64,000 nucleotides of DNA from Laccaria trichodermophora (GCA_018417955.1 JACTVC010000006.1:1612001-1676000); one strand, 5' to 3'. Shown: positions 35,218 through 47,633, counted from the first letter of the stretch. The notes: generated from the sequence alone by a model not told the origin. Program-made: numbers and translations.

Positions 35218-36210
35218 CATGCACCATGGTGAAGGTATGATTTATCTATCTGTCTTCTATGATATGGCATTGAACTTTCTAAAATGCAGATATGGTTATG
35301 GCTAGTCCACCAAAGGGGGGGATTCCTGCATATGGCTCATCCCGTTCGACTGGTGGAGTCTTTCGGGGTAAGGCCCTAGGCAATGCTATCGACATTGGTG
35401 ATGCCAATGAAGTCTGGGAAGAGATGGATGTTTTCACACAGGGACTAGCCCAGAAGCCAATCAAGGGAAAGATCCACTTTTATATCTCAAATATTAATCT
35501 GCCCGATGTCGACATCACCCAATCCTCCTTTATTGCCAATGTTCATGATATCAGCAAGTGTGAAACTATTCAAGATGTTATTAGTCATGGTTCTTGAGAC
35601 TATTCACCTATTCGGCATAAGTTTGCAATTGTGTAGTGAATATCTATTAATTGCTTTACATAGGACCTGCTTGGGACCTGCTTATTGACTCTTCAAATAT
35701 GAAGAAGAGGGCTGGAGTATTCAAGGACGCTATGAATCAATCATGAACTGCGAACCGACTGATGAAGACTATGTGGAGTGGTTGAATGATGAGCAGAACA
35801 GAAAGTTTATTCGCATTTTGGGTGTAAGTTATTTACTGGACTCTTTTTGAATCATTTTAATTAAGAGTCTGGTTTCTAGACTACATTTGATCCAAGTCTC
35901 TCAGTATCCTTGCTTGGCTTTACAGGCTGTCTTGGTTCTAGCATTGGGTCTCGCTCTGTGTCTGGCTCTTGTACTTCTCATATATCTGCTGGTCATTCTT
36001 CCCCCACACTTCCTGCTGTTGAACAAGGTTCATCTTCAGGTCACTGGCTTGTCAGAAAGGACAAAATATCTCCAGCATTGTGACAGTGTCTTATTGAAGA
36101 GCTTAATATCAATGCCAATTATACAAACCGTTCAGCTACAGGTCTGCAGTTTGCCTGGGGACGATATCTGGAACGTACTGCAGCTCTTGCATGGGCCAAA
36201 GAAATGGTAG
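35218..36210 (+). CDS. Unrecognised gene remnant, truncated by duplication
   Basis: An ATG at 35218 with a possible intron (about 35234-35287) leads into about 100 codons, with segments RGKALGNAIDIGDAN and KGKIHFYISNINLPDVD. Further open pieces follow after probable introns: one near 35700-35825 (containing NCEPTDEDYVEWLNDEQN) and one near 35890-36210 in shifting frames (containing NRSATGLQFAWGRYL). The stretch ends at about 36235, where the inverted duplication begins, so the gene is 3' truncated. I recognise no family. It could be a host gene or an unfamiliar transposon protein. Confidence 0.35.
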
Positions 36211-36234
36211 AAGCTGGCAATTACAGGCCCCCCT

Positions 36235-36818
36235 ACTGTCAAAAATTGTTGTTGTCAAGTCAATGCTGCCTTTGTTCAGCATGGGATCCACCCATGGCTC
36301 CAGCTCCACCGTGAACCCCCTGGAGATCCTTACTGGGCTTCCCGCTGCAATCAAAACAAAATTTGATGACTGCTTCGGTCAACATGTATCGATATAGTGA
36401 GAGTGAGTAACTGTTGAGATTCAAAGGGTGCGCGAAGAGTTAGTTCACAGGATTCATCGCAAAGATGGCTGGGTGCATCAGCTCTGAGTAAGTTCTTCTT
36501 TTCATTAAATCTCGTCCCCTTTCCACCTTACCTCGTTTGCCTGTTCTGTGATGCAAACTTCACCCTCCCCGCCTCCCCCCCGTTATTCCGCATGCAGCCG
36601 TTAGTCTAATATACTTATAATTCTGTGGCAGCTCTGGTCCCCTCAACTTCCTTTACGAGCGCCACGCTTTGAAAGCATACAAGACCGCAAAGCACAGATT
36701 CCAAACGTTTCATTGCAGACGTGATGGACGCTTACAACGATGCCCAACTCGACGAACATAATACGCACTCGAAAAGCTCTACAGACCATGGTGGGTTACC
36801 GCCGTCCACCTGATCATA
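36235..36818 (+). repeat. Inverted segmental duplication, right copy, part 1
   Basis: Reverse complement of about 6120-6740. Similarity stops at TGATCATA (36811-36818) and resumes at 42593, on the other side of the foldback element. Confidence 0.85.
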
Positions 36819-37504
36819 CACATATGTCAGTCACTATGTCATGTACCAAACGTGGTAGCTGGATGTGACAATCACTCATAAAACATGGGCTAGCCGGCCC
36901 AGCCAGTCATTCTACAATATCCCTTTACCCATGGACCGGCTGGAACCTCTCAAAATGCCCCGCAGGTGCCTATCCCTCCGCAGTTGCTACTCCGACGGTA
37001 GCATTCTGTCTGGTCCGCAGGATGCCTGTTCCTCCACAGTCACTAGGCTCTGATGGTAGTGTTCTGTCTGGTCCATGGCCACCACACTAGCCTTGCTCCA
37101 TTGGCATTGCACTAATGGTTCAGCCATTCTTACAATCAAAAAAGGGGTGGCCATGTGCATCTCCCTGAGGCAACTAGGCTCCTATGGTGGGGTTCTGTAT
37201 GCCCCGCGGGCACCACACCAGCCCTCTGGATGCACTGCCAGCACTACAACAATAGTTCTGCCACTCTGAGTCTTAGTAGTAGACACCATCATACATTTTT
37301 CTTCTATCAGTAGTAGAGTCCTAATCTAATTGTAAACTTCCCATGAATGTGTCTCTCTGTACTGCAGCCTTCTGGATGCCCCACCAGCACTTCACCAATG
37401 GTTCCTCAATTCTTACTGGTAGGTGTATACCTGCACCTACCTTCCTGTCCACTTTTTGAATGTATTCTAACCCCCTCCACATGTGAATGATTTCATTCAT
37501 AAGG

Positions 37505-38575
37505 TCAACAAATGACTCTACACACCCCAACGGTGAAAAAAGTAGTTGCACCGTTGGAGCACACTCCAATGGTGAAAAGATAGTTGCACCGTCGGTGCAC
37601 ATTCTGACAGTGGGAAGATAGTTGCACCGCGGGTGCACACCCCGACGGTGAGAAATTAGTTGCACCATTGGAGTGAAAAATAGTTGCACCATTGGAGCAA
37701 TGGTGAAAAGATAGTTGCACCATCAATGCACACCCCGACAGTGAAAAATTAGTTGCACCATCGGAGCACATTCCGACGGTGGGAAGATAGTTGCACCGCA
37801 GGCACACACCCCAACGGTGAGAAATTAGTTGCACCATTGGAGCACACCCCATCAGAGTGAAAAATAGTTGCACCATCGGAGCACACTCCAATGGTGAAAA
37901 GATAGTTGCACCATCAATGCACACCCCAATGGTGAAAAATTAGTTGCACCGTCGGAGCACATTCCGATGGTGGGAAGATAGTTGCACCGCAGGCACACAC
38001 CCCAATGGTGGGAAGATAGTTGCACCGCGGGCACACACCCCAACGGTGGGAAGATAGTTGCACCACAGGTGCACACCCCAATGGTGAAAAATTAGTTGCA
38101 CCGTCAGAGCACACTCCAATGGTGAAAAATTAGTTGCACTGTTGGAGCACATTCCGACGGTGGGAAGATAGTTGCACTGCAGGCGCACACCCCAATGGTG
38201 GGAAGATAGTTGCACTGCAGGTGCACACCCCGATGGTGAAAAATTAGTTGCACCATCGGAGCACACTCCAATGGTGAAAATATAGTTGCACCACGGGTGC
38301 ACACCCCGACTGTGAAAAATTAGTTGCACCATCGGAGTGAAAAATAGTTGCACTGTCGGAGCACACTCCAATGGTGAAAAGATAGTTGCACCATCAATGC
38401 ACACCCCAATGGTGAAAAAAAATTAGTTGCACTGTCAGAGCACATTCCGATGGTGGGAAGATAGTTGCACCGCAGGCGCACACCCTGATGGTGAAAAAGT
38501 AGTTGCACCATCGGAGCACACCCCATTGAAGTCAAAAATAGTTGCACTGTCATAAAAACAAATTAGTTGCACCTT
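37505..38575 (-). repeat. 38 bp palindromic unit array, left arm
   Basis: About 28 copies of a 38 bp unit. Each begins GTTGCACC and contains an imperfect hairpin such as CCGTCGGAGCACATTCCGACGG. Two tail types, AAGATA and AAATTA, alternate, and a shortened unit ending GTGAAAAATA recurs. Because the unit is not a multiple of three, the long minus-strand frames are periodic by-products. Confidence 0.9.
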
Positions 38576-39829
38576 CAAAGTAAGCCTTTGACATTGTGAA
38601 ATGAAGCTCCTGAACATGTGTATCAAAACAATAAGAATTGATAAACCAGTGGAACAAACCTCCAAAAAAATGACTTAGAAAACATTGATCACACTGTCAG
38701 TTGTAAAGAGGGAATTAGTTGCACCATCCGAGCAAACCTTTAATGAAGTTGTGAAAAAAATTAAAAATGATTGCACCGCCGGAACAAGCTCTGTATGAAA
38801 ATTGACTCTGTTTTATGATACTTTAATGCATTTATTGAGAAAAGGCATTGCTGCAACAGGATAGTCCAGTTTTCTTGCTTGTCTTTTGGCAGGGACCCAT
38901 CAAAGTTGCAGTTTGTGCCTGGGAAATTTCCAAATTGAGGTGATGCGCTTCGTGCATGGACCCTCCACCCTGCACAAATGGACCCTGCATACCGACAAAT
39001 GGCAACGCACTTGCCCAATTTCAATCCGCATAACCTCCAAACCAGCCATTTGATAGATCTCAATGACATGTTAATTACCATGTTAAAATCTCCAAGAGCT
39101 GTTTTGTTTTCTTGAGAAAACACAGAAATAGGTGTTTTATGTCGTTCATCTCTATGAAACCTTGACTGCATTGTAGCATTACAACAAAAATTATCCAGAC
39201 TTTTTTTTTTTTTCTGAACAACTTATCATCGGGCCTAGTTCATTTGAATTCTGCTTTCTCCAGCTTTTTAGAGATGGTTTCTATATGAGTTCAAAGTCAG
39301 TATTACATTCTGTGGAGCTAAAACAATCTGCAGAAAGGTACATTTGACAATAAAAATGATCAAGGCTTTTTTTCTTTCTGAACAACTTATCATCGGGCCT
39401 AGCTTGTTCAAATCATGCCTTTTCCAGCTTTTCAGAGGTGGTTTTCATATGTGTTGAAAGTAACTATTGCATTCTGCAGGGCTGAAACACTCTGCAGAAA
39501 GGTACATTTGACAATAAAAATGATCAAGACTTTTTTTCTTCCTGAACAACTTATCATTGGGCCTAGCTTGTTCAAATTGTGCCTTTTCCAGCTTTTCAGA
39601 GGTGGTTTTTGTATGTGTTGAAAGTAACTATTACATTCTGTGGGGCCAAAACAATCTGACATTTCATGTAAGCACCTCCTGCGGAGGCGATCAAGTGGCT
39701 CTGCCCACTGAAATGTGATTCCTGCCAGAGGATATACATACAAATCTTGCAATATTACCAACCTATATAGCTTATTGTCCATGATGCAATTGGAAATTCT
39801 TTCCTTTGACAACTCTGTCTGTGTTTGCT
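38576..39829. other. Centre of the foldback element
   Basis: It holds no recognisable gene. A 136-codon minus-strand frame (39171-38761) has no family motif and is probably chance. From 39190 to 39660 three direct copies of a roughly 165 bp unit occur, each with CTGAACAACTTATCAT and TTTTCCAGCTTTT-like phrases. Confidence 0.5.
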
Positions 39830-40625
39830 CCGACGGTGCAACTATTTTTCACTCTGATGGGGTGTGCTCCGACAGTGCAACTCCTTTTTCACCGTCGGGG
39901 TGTGTGCCCACAGTGCAACTATCTTTTCACCATCGGGGTGTGCACCCATGGTGCAACTATCTTCCCACTGTCAGAATGTGCTCTGACAGTGCAACTAATT
40001 TTTCACCGTCGGGGTGTGCATTGATGGTGCAACTATCTTTTCACCATTGGAGTGTGCTCTGATGGTGCAACTATTTTTCACTCTGATGGGGTGTGCTCCA
40101 ATGGTGCAACTAATTTCTCACCGTTGGGGTGTGTGCCTGCAGTGCAACTATCTTCCCACTGTCGGAATGTGCTCCGATGGTGCAACTAATTTTTCACTGT
40201 CGGGGTGTGCATTGATGGTGCAACTATCTTTTCACCATTGGAGTGTGCTCCGATGGTGCAACTATTTTTCACTCTGATGGGGTGTGCTCCGATGGTGCAA
40301 CTAATTTCTCACTGTCAGGGTGTGCGCCCGCGGTGCAACTATCTTCCCACCATCGGAATGTGCTCTGACGGTGCAACTAATTTTTCACCGTTGGGGTGTG
40401 CATTGATGGTGCAACTATCTTTTCACCATTGCTCCAATGGTGCAACTATTTTTCACTCCAATGGGGTGTGCTCCAATGGTGCAACTAATTTCTCACCGTC
40501 GGGGTGTGCACCCGCGGTGCAACTATCTTCCCACCATCAGAATGTGCACCGACGGTGCAACTATCTTTTCACCATTGGAGTGTGCTCCAATGGTGCAACT
40601 ACTTTTTTCACCGTTGGGGTGTGTA
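39830..40625 (+). repeat. 38 bp palindromic unit array, right arm
   Basis: About 21 copies of the same 38 bp unit as at 37505-38575, in opposite orientation (GGTGCAACT on the + strand). Unit order and number differ from the left arm, so the two arrays have changed independently, while the non-repeated arm sequence just outside them stays close to identical. Confidence 0.9.
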
Positions 40626-41089
40626 GAGTCATTTGTTGACCTTATGAATGAAATCATTCACATGTGGAGGGGGTTAGAATACATTCAAAAAGTGGACAGG
40701 AAGGTAGGTGCAGGTATACACCTACCAGTAAGAATTGAGGAACCATTGGTGAAGTGCTGGTGGGGCATCCAGAAGGCTGCAGTACAGAGAGACACATTCA
40801 TGGGAAGTTTACAATTAGATTAGGACTCTACTACTGATAGAAGAAAAATGTATGATGGTGTCTACTACTAAGACTCAGAGTGGCAGAACTATTGTTGTAG
40901 TGCTGGCAGTGCATCCAGAGGGCTGGTGTGGTGCCCGCGGGGCATACAGAACCCCACCATAGGAGCCTAGTTGCCTCAGGGAGATGCACATGGCCACCCC
41001 TTTTGATTGTAAGAATGGCTGAACCATTAGTGCAATGCCAATGGAGCAAGGCTAGTGTGGTGGCCATGGACCAGACAGAACACTACCAT

Positions 41090-42349
41090 AGGGACTGTCA
41101 CGGATAGCTAAAAACCGGGTAAACCCGAAATCCACCCATATTTGGACTCAATTGATGGATTCGGGTAACTACCCGGACTATCCGCAGGTATCTGTGGGTA
41201 AATTAGATATTTTTAGACCTTCTTGAGATATTTTGAGCATACATGCCCGGAATAGATAAGTGTGTTATTTGTGCCCCCAACTCCCTCCCACCTCTTGTCT
41301 CCATGACAGAATGCCATCACAACAACTTCCTGTCCCCTGCTGCTTGTGGAAGGGGTCCAAATTGTAATTTGGCCTTTGTTCCCAGCTGTCACCCAAGTGC
41401 TTCACCAGAAATGTTTGAAATCCTGTTAATGAATTCAATTTTTAGCCAAAGCAATCACAATATGCCCCAATAGAAACAAGGACAACATTCAGACTTACCT
41501 TAATGAACCCAGAGGTATTGAAAGAAAAATTTTGGTGACATAAAGTGTTACAAAAAGCTATTTAAGAGGAAAAGAAATCATTGTCCATCTTTTTTCAATC
41601 ATTTGTGTAACTTTATTGAAGCCTGGGTAGAGGGGGGATTTAATCCAGGATTCAAGAGCCATTTCTGCTCTGAATGTTTGAGAGTTGATATTGTGCTGGG
41701 TGAAATTGATCTGATGGTGACCAGTGGAGAATGCCCACTCTGCATCCACAGAAGTCGCTGCAACAATTGTTGAAAGTAAAGGAAAATAAATGTGAACAAT
41801 CCTGCTTACCTGGGGCTGAGCAGAAATCAGAACCCATTCATGAAAGTTCCAGTCAGGAATGTGATGCATTGTGCCTGTACATCATATAACCTCCCATTTC
41901 CTCTGTTGCTACCCTACCTAAATATCAATTGTTCTCAAAGGGATTTCTCTGAAACTAAAAATAAATACTCTCAAGATGGCCAAGGTATGCTAAGACACAC
42001 CCCCAACACACTCTGTGATTAAGGCTTGTTACAGCATTATATGAGGGGAAAGACCCCAGATGATGATATATGAATAACTTTAGTTTTGATATACTCAATT
42101 TATATAATATATAATGACTTTTGTTCTAATGTAAATTCTTCTGAATTTTCGCTTTCTAACACAATTTTTTTCATAAAGAACGGACAAGAAATGAAGGAGA
42201 TACACTCATTTATATAACTGAAGCTACATGCTTGGCCACCCAGGCTGTTTACCCACGGATATATCCGCACTGTGCCTTATCTGATCCTTGGGTGGGAAAA
42301 TCCGTGGATCGGGTACGGTTAATACCCGGGTGTATCCATGACAGTCCCT
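41090..42349 (-). mobile_element. 1.26 kb hAT remnant nested in the foldback element
   Basis: Terminal repeats are AGGGACTGTCACGGATA on the left and AGGGACTGTCATGGATA read inward from the right. The flanks carry ACACTACCAT on both sides (41080-41089 and 42350-42359), an 8-10 bp target duplication. The other arm of the foldback (37030-37080) shows the uninterrupted sequence. Internally only the C-terminal part of a transposase remains. Confidence 0.85.
41558..41869 (-). pseudogene. hAT dimerisation domain remnant
   Basis: A 103-codon minus-strand frame contains YFPLLSTIVAATSVDAEWAF, then ALESWIK, the classic hAT C-terminal dimerisation pattern. The catalytic Glu is present in DAEWAFS (usually D(V/A)ERAFS or similar, so the Arg is replaced by Trp). 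The catalytic Asp regions and BED finger are missing. It is therefore the tail of an internally deleted, non-autonomous element. Confidence 0.8.
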
Positions 42350-42592
42350 ACACTACCATCAGAGCCTAGTGACTGTGGAGGAACAGGCATCCTGCGGACC
42401 AGACAGAACGCTACCGTCGGAGTAGCAACTGCAGAGGGATAGGCACCCGCGGGGCATTTTGAGAGGTTCCAGCCGGTCCATGGGTAAAGGGATATTGTAG
42501 AATGACCGGCCGGGCCGGCTAGCCCATGTTTTATGAGTGATTGTCACATCCGGCTACCACGTTTGGTACATGACATAGTGACTGAACTAACT

Positions 42593-44000
42593 AGATCATA
42601 AGCGCATGCTGCAGTCGGAGTTCTGGAGAGTAGGGATAACGGTCATCTCTCCTTTGGTAAGTTTGCATTACTTATTCATTCATCCCCCCCCTTCCTCGAC
42701 GCCTGAATTCCTTATTACCTTGCATACATTTAATCTTTTCCCTCACTGACTGCCCCCATCCGTTTCCCAGGTTCTGTTCCATAAAACCAATGCAAACCCC
42801 ACCTCAATGATCGTACCGTTATTCCTAGGTCCACCATGGCCCACACGACCCGGCCACCTTGCAGCCCTAGGACCTGGGAAATTCATGTCAAATGCCTGAT
42901 CCCTGTGCGGACAAAAATTTGACGAAAATCCGAAAATGCCTGAGGACTGTCCGGACAAAATTTTGGAAAAAAATTGGAAATGCCTGATGTAGATGTGCGG
43001 ACAAAAGTGGCTCAAATCTAGAAGGCCTGAGCCGATTGCGGACAAAATTTGGGCCAAAATGTTTGGAAATTTATAATTTTATGGTCTACTATGATATGTT
43101 TTCTGGCCGCATCCGCTGATCTTCATTCTAGCGTAGCCAGCGTGTTGTAATTTGTAATTTCGTGCCAAATCCTGATTCGAATTTGCTCTTCTCACTTCGC
43201 CTTAGTTCCTTCGGACACTGTCCCATCCACAAAAAACCACGGATGATGGTACAATGCTCACACCAACACAAGAAGGTCACAACATCTTCAAAGTATTGAA
43301 TGCTCTTGGCTCAAACAATGAGAGGTAGTTACTGGATTGCCCAGGAAGAAAAAAGGGTGTAGAGGATGAAGAGGTGGATACAGACGGCGAGGCTTAAGTT
43401 ACGAGGATAGGTAGATACTTAATATTTTAGTTTACATTTAGCCTTCACAGACGTCTGGAGTAGCCGCGCAGCGGAAATTTTTACATCCTGCCTAACAAAT
43501 GCCTGATCCAATGTGCGGACAAAATTTGTGCAAAAGCGAGGCCTGATCCGCGGTGCGGACAGAATTTGGGAGAATCCGTGCGGACAAAAATGGCCAGATT
43601 TTGGGATTTTGGGATCAGGCATTTGACATGAATTTCCCAGGTCCTGCAGCCCTTCGTGCATCGACTTACGAAGGGACCCCCCACGTACAATGATCATCTG
43701 ATCGGTTGCGCCCAACCATGTGGCTATTCGGTCATTATCCTCTACTCATTGCTCAGAACTCTGTTACATACCCCCCTCCTGACGCTCTACGTGTCGTTAC
43801 ATACCCATACGGATACAAGCAATCGTTGGCTCTGGACTCAGCGTTCACACCGCGTAGACGTGCGTATACATCCGCAGCTCGTCGTCGCCATGGGCTGCCG
43901 CAATATCGCACATACATCGCACATACAGATGTACCCCGCTGATTGGGCTCTTGTACGCTTGAATTAGACGCGACCGACGATGGTCACTGGCGCCTGCCTT
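42593..44000 (+). repeat. Inverted segmental duplication, right copy, part 2
   Basis: Reverse complement of about 5480-6110, interrupted by the MITE at 42869-43645. It continues without a break into the 43990-46725 block. Confidence 0.85.
42869..43645. mobile_element. 777 bp MITE with perfect 8 bp target duplication
   Basis: GCAGCCCT occurs at 42861-42868 and 43646-43653. The uninterrupted left copy (near 5785-5810) has a single diverged version. Terminal inverted repeats start AGGACCTGGGAAATTCATGT. Subterminal units TGCCTGATCC plus GTGCGGACAAAATTTG repeat about four times on the left and three on the right in opposite orientation. There is no coding capacity. The 8 bp duplication fits a hAT-type mobiliser. 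Confidence 0.9.
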
Positions 44001-46725
44001 CTTTTCCAATGGGTTTACGGCCTGTATCGAACAACTGAGGGCAATTGTCTCTTCTCACTCGGATTACGACTTCGAAGGAGGATGGAGGCTTGGCTACAGT
44101 GCGTAGGTCAGTGATACTTGAGCGTTTCGGATGTGTTCGGTTAGTACTCACAACAACCGTTCATAGGTTTGTTTGTAGGACATTCGAATATGTTACTCGC
44201 GATGAAGCGATAACATACACTCCCCAAGTTGACTCCGTACCTTGACCGATCGATACTCATATTATACCCAGAATGGCACAATGTCAATCCTAATTTCGTT
44301 ATCACCCAGAACATTAACGGGCGCTTGTTAAACAGTGCCGCGTACTATTACTTTTTACTATCACAACAATTTACGAGGCAGTATATACATACCCTCCCTT
44401 TGCTTGAGCCATTTCACGCCAAAAGACGCAAACGTGACGGTTCTGGCGTTGACGATGCCAAGAGTCAGGAATGCGGGATACAGGCGAAGAACTGGGTTGA
44501 CGGCCGCGCAGCGTGCTTGACCAAAATGGAAACGGTGTATATGCGACCTCCGTGTCATGGAGCAGAGGATGGGGTGGGGTGGAGGTGTCTGGGAGATCTC
44601 GCAGCTCAGAGAGAAGGTTGCGATGATTAAGTGCGCAAGATGAAGCGGCTCAGAGGAAGGTGAGCGCAAGTGGATTGGTAAGTCCACTTTTGAGATGGGC
44701 TATAACTCGCCCATACGAACGGCGCACTGTCCTTTGTCCTATGCACCTCATGACCCTCAGCCAACGCATCACTTCCTAGGTAATCCTGAACAACAGCCTG
44801 AATCTCTCCAGGCTGGGGTCACGTCGACTTGCAAGCGAGTGGATTCCTCGATCGTCGAATGGCAGGAGTTGGATGGAAGGGCATGCGTCGTCGCCCTTTG
44901 GGTCCGAGAGGGGAGGGAGCCTATGTGACAAGTACCCGTCAGAATTCTTTGAACGCGCCAATGTATGTATGCTTATTCCTCTAGGTCGGACTTGTTCGCG
45001 ACGAGATTATGAGTGCACCACGACCAGTTATCGAAATTGATCTGCGTGAGTAGGCAGAAAGAGAGCGCGATGGAGGCCATGGGGGATGGCAGTACATACG
45101 AAGGTCGTTATGTGCACGAGTCGTTAACATGGAGTCGTTGAAGTGTGACGTCCTTGGGGAAGACAACCCCTGAGCTTGTGGCCAGTACCGTGAGTCAGCG
45201 ATCAGATACGCGGACGTCGAATTCGCTTGGCCTACTCAACCAGGAAGTTAGACTGGAAACAGGTGAAAAAAAAGAAAGGAAGCAGTAACTGACCGAGATG
45301 AACTCTAGGCGCTTGTCACTCTGAGCGATATACTCATGCTGATGAGCCTTCGCTGGGCACGAAAAAGACTATAACGATAGATCAGCCCTCTGGAGTTAGG
45401 CACGAGTGTAAACTCACTGATAACCCCTCATGATATCCTTGCCATCAACGAAATCCTTAAAGTGGTCCAATCGTTCAGTCGTAGCCGCCTTTTCCTTTGA
45501 CATTCTCTAAGTCATTAACCCTCCCTTTCATGCGCAGATTCCATCAGAGGGCTTGTCAAGTCTTGGAGAATGCAATAACGACAAACGAAGCTTTGGCAAA
45601 GTCGACAGTCGACCAACTTCCGTCGCTTCAACGTGTGACCCTCCGGTTCGTCATGTGGATGGCGCTTGCGGTAGTAAAAAATCCAGGAAAGCGCATTAGC
45701 GAGAACTCGGGGTTGAACAAAGAGCCAAGAGGCTTGCGCCGTAAGATCTTTACGACGACGCCTGGTTAAGCAATACGTTAGCAACACACTAGAAAGCCAA
45801 ATGCGTAGTACTCACTTGATAGTAGGGGCTCCTCCATGACCATCCGCTGCACCTGCTACACCTTAATTATCGTTCAGTGGCATTTGAGGTTGGCTGGATA
45901 AACTTCGCTGCAGTTGCGCGGTTGGAGGTGATCATTCTGGACCGCTGGCGTTCGGATGTTTCCTCGTAACGCCCTCCTTCGTCCTTTGGAACCATAGGCT
46001 ATACGGATTGCGATTTCTGCAAAGAGACCGTCAAAAATCGAGAATGATCCAAAGCAGCATAAATACTCACAAGATACAAACTTCCCTTCCAATTATGAGT
46101 AAAAACGCAGTGCTCGGATTGCATTTTCTCAAAGGACCTGATACTTGATGTCATGATAATGAGCGGGAGAACGGATAACGAAATACCGAAGGACTCTTTA
46201 CCGTTCTGATGCCAATTCATTAGTTTTCACGAGAAGGAAGGGCGGCAGAAGTGAGCGGCTGGGCCTAACGAATTTGAAGGCTTATGGAATGCGTATTCGA
46301 AGATTGCGCGTGGACAGGAAGGTCGTGAACGGTTGATAGAAGTCATCTATGCACACCGCATTGGGGCGAGAAAGTGATGAGGTGCAACCAGGCAACCTGC
46401 GCATGATCACGTAGAGTCAACGCCGAGACCTGAGGACTAACGAAAAAAGATCAATAAGAGATACACTATTGATAGAGGGCAAAAAATACACTTGTGGATC
46501 GTATTTTGATATTGAGTCACCGCAGACCCCAAGGCAGACCCCGAAATGAGATGAAGCACCAAACGAAGTATGATCGCATAGAGCAGAGAGAGGCGGACGT
46601 CCTACAGAACCAGATCATAGTGAGCAAAAGACGTCAAGCCGAAGAAGAGAGGCGAGGGTCGTGATCAACGCAAAACGCCTCGAGAGATGGTCATATTTGT
46701 TCTTGACCACCATCATGCCTTGACG
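43990..46725 (+). repeat. Segmental duplication, mid copy
   Basis: Reverse complement of the left copy at about 3200-5480, and parallel to 51086-52765. It includes the Xaa-Pro-aminopeptidase-like fragment on the minus strand and runs into the upstream block of the mid DUF4238-kinase gene. 44130-44700 also matches 55130-55660. Confidence 0.85.
45170..45503 (-). pseudogene. Xaa-Pro aminopeptidase-like fragment, mid copy
   Basis: Unlike the two other copies, this one keeps an ATG (complement of 45501-45503), followed by SKEKAATTERLDH. Then come VFFVPSE in one frame and AHQHEYIAQSDKRLEFIS in the next, showing a one-base frameshift inside the VPSE-AHQ motif. DSRYW follows near 45182-45196. The later metal-binding catalytic domain is absent. 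AHQ.EYIAQ.DKRLEFIS strongly resembles the creatinase N-terminal domain of P-type Xaa-Pro aminopeptidases. Confidence 0.65.
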
Positions 46726-46787
46726 TCGACGCCGGCTATCCCTGTCATTAACTTTGCACCCTCAATACCTCCCAGTACGATGAATTA

Positions 46788-47480
46788 ATGCTCATTGCGT
46801 CTTCGGCTGGGTTGGATAACTCTGAGGTGCGTTTGCCATCTATGCCGCCAGTTTCGCGTTCTAATCTTAGTTCCCTGAAGCCCCGCAACGTGCTACTCCC
46901 TGGAGGTTCAGTTGGTCCTCCATTTCTGGTCGCAATATTGTGCGGTTTCGCTTCACAGACATGCGTCTTCATCCAGAGCAGCCGCCATCCTTCACCCGCA
47001 TCACGGCCAACGAGAAGCATGATTGACATACTTCTTCACCTTCCACCATTAAAGTCCAGTATGTGGCGAGCCAAGCCCATGGCATCTCCTTCGACCCAAC
47101 TTTGGCTGCGGCTATTAATGCTGAAGATCGACTCTATGCGCCTTCAGGCTCCCTGCGGACTGGTTTTCTTCCCGTACTCCAACAGCGCTACTACTTGACG
47201 CCTCTTGGACTACAATATCAAACTCATATGACGTATGTCAGGCGTGTGCCTGCGTTACTTATCCGCGGTCTGTTATGATTCCTTTTCTTCTCCGCTCCGC
47301 AATCGAATGACGCATTTCAGGCACGGGCGGTTGACCACACATAATCAGTATCTCCGAGATTACCTTATCTCCCACTTTTATTTCTTTAAATAGAGGGACT
47401 CGGACTCGACTTCGCGATCGCTTTGATGATGGGCATCTAGACGCTCGTTAAGCTCGTTTAACCCGCCAGTTGTTTCCACG
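46788..47480 (+). other. Leader region upstream of the mid DUF4238 gene
   Basis: This stretch matches parts of 800-1330 and 52880-53830. Short open readings recur between copies but are interrupted in each. It may hold a decayed upstream exon or an independent small gene. I recognise no family. Confidence 0.35.
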
Positions 47481-47633
47481 ACACAGCCTTATATTCCAGG
47501 TCCCCGCCGCGTGGTATGCTTCGGAGAGCCTGCTCTCCTTGTCCACATCAACGCAGCTAGGAGTCGACTGACATTTGGTATGTCCTTGCGTTTTCAAAGG
47601 CTTGGGTTAGCTCGCTGACGCGCGCTTAACAGC

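Larger units (their letters stand above)
36819..42592. mobile_element. 5.8 kb foldback element with 38 bp arrays
   Basis: It is flanked by TGATCATA (36811-36818) and AGATCATA (42593-42600); the uninterrupted left copy reads AGATCATA once. Long inverted arms (36825-37505 and 40625-42585, the latter containing a hAT insertion) begin CAGTCACTATGTCATGTACC. Each arm leads into a 38 bp repeat array, the two arrays inverted to each other. No transposase belongs to the element. An 8 bp duplication with one mismatch fits hAT-like or other 8 bp-duplicating transposases. Confidence 0.8.

Noticed and set aside
37505..38575. Possible CRISPR array
   Set aside because: The units are contiguous with no unique spacers, and the genome is eukaryotic.
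37321..38665. Overlapping minus-strand frames with CAPTVQLIFHHWGV-like repeats
   Set aside because: They result from the 38 bp tandem array read in all frames. The mirror array at 39830-40625 gives the same peptides on the + strand.
38761..39171. 136-codon minus-strand frame in the foldback centre
   Set aside because: No recognisable motif, no second copy and no splice context; likely chance.
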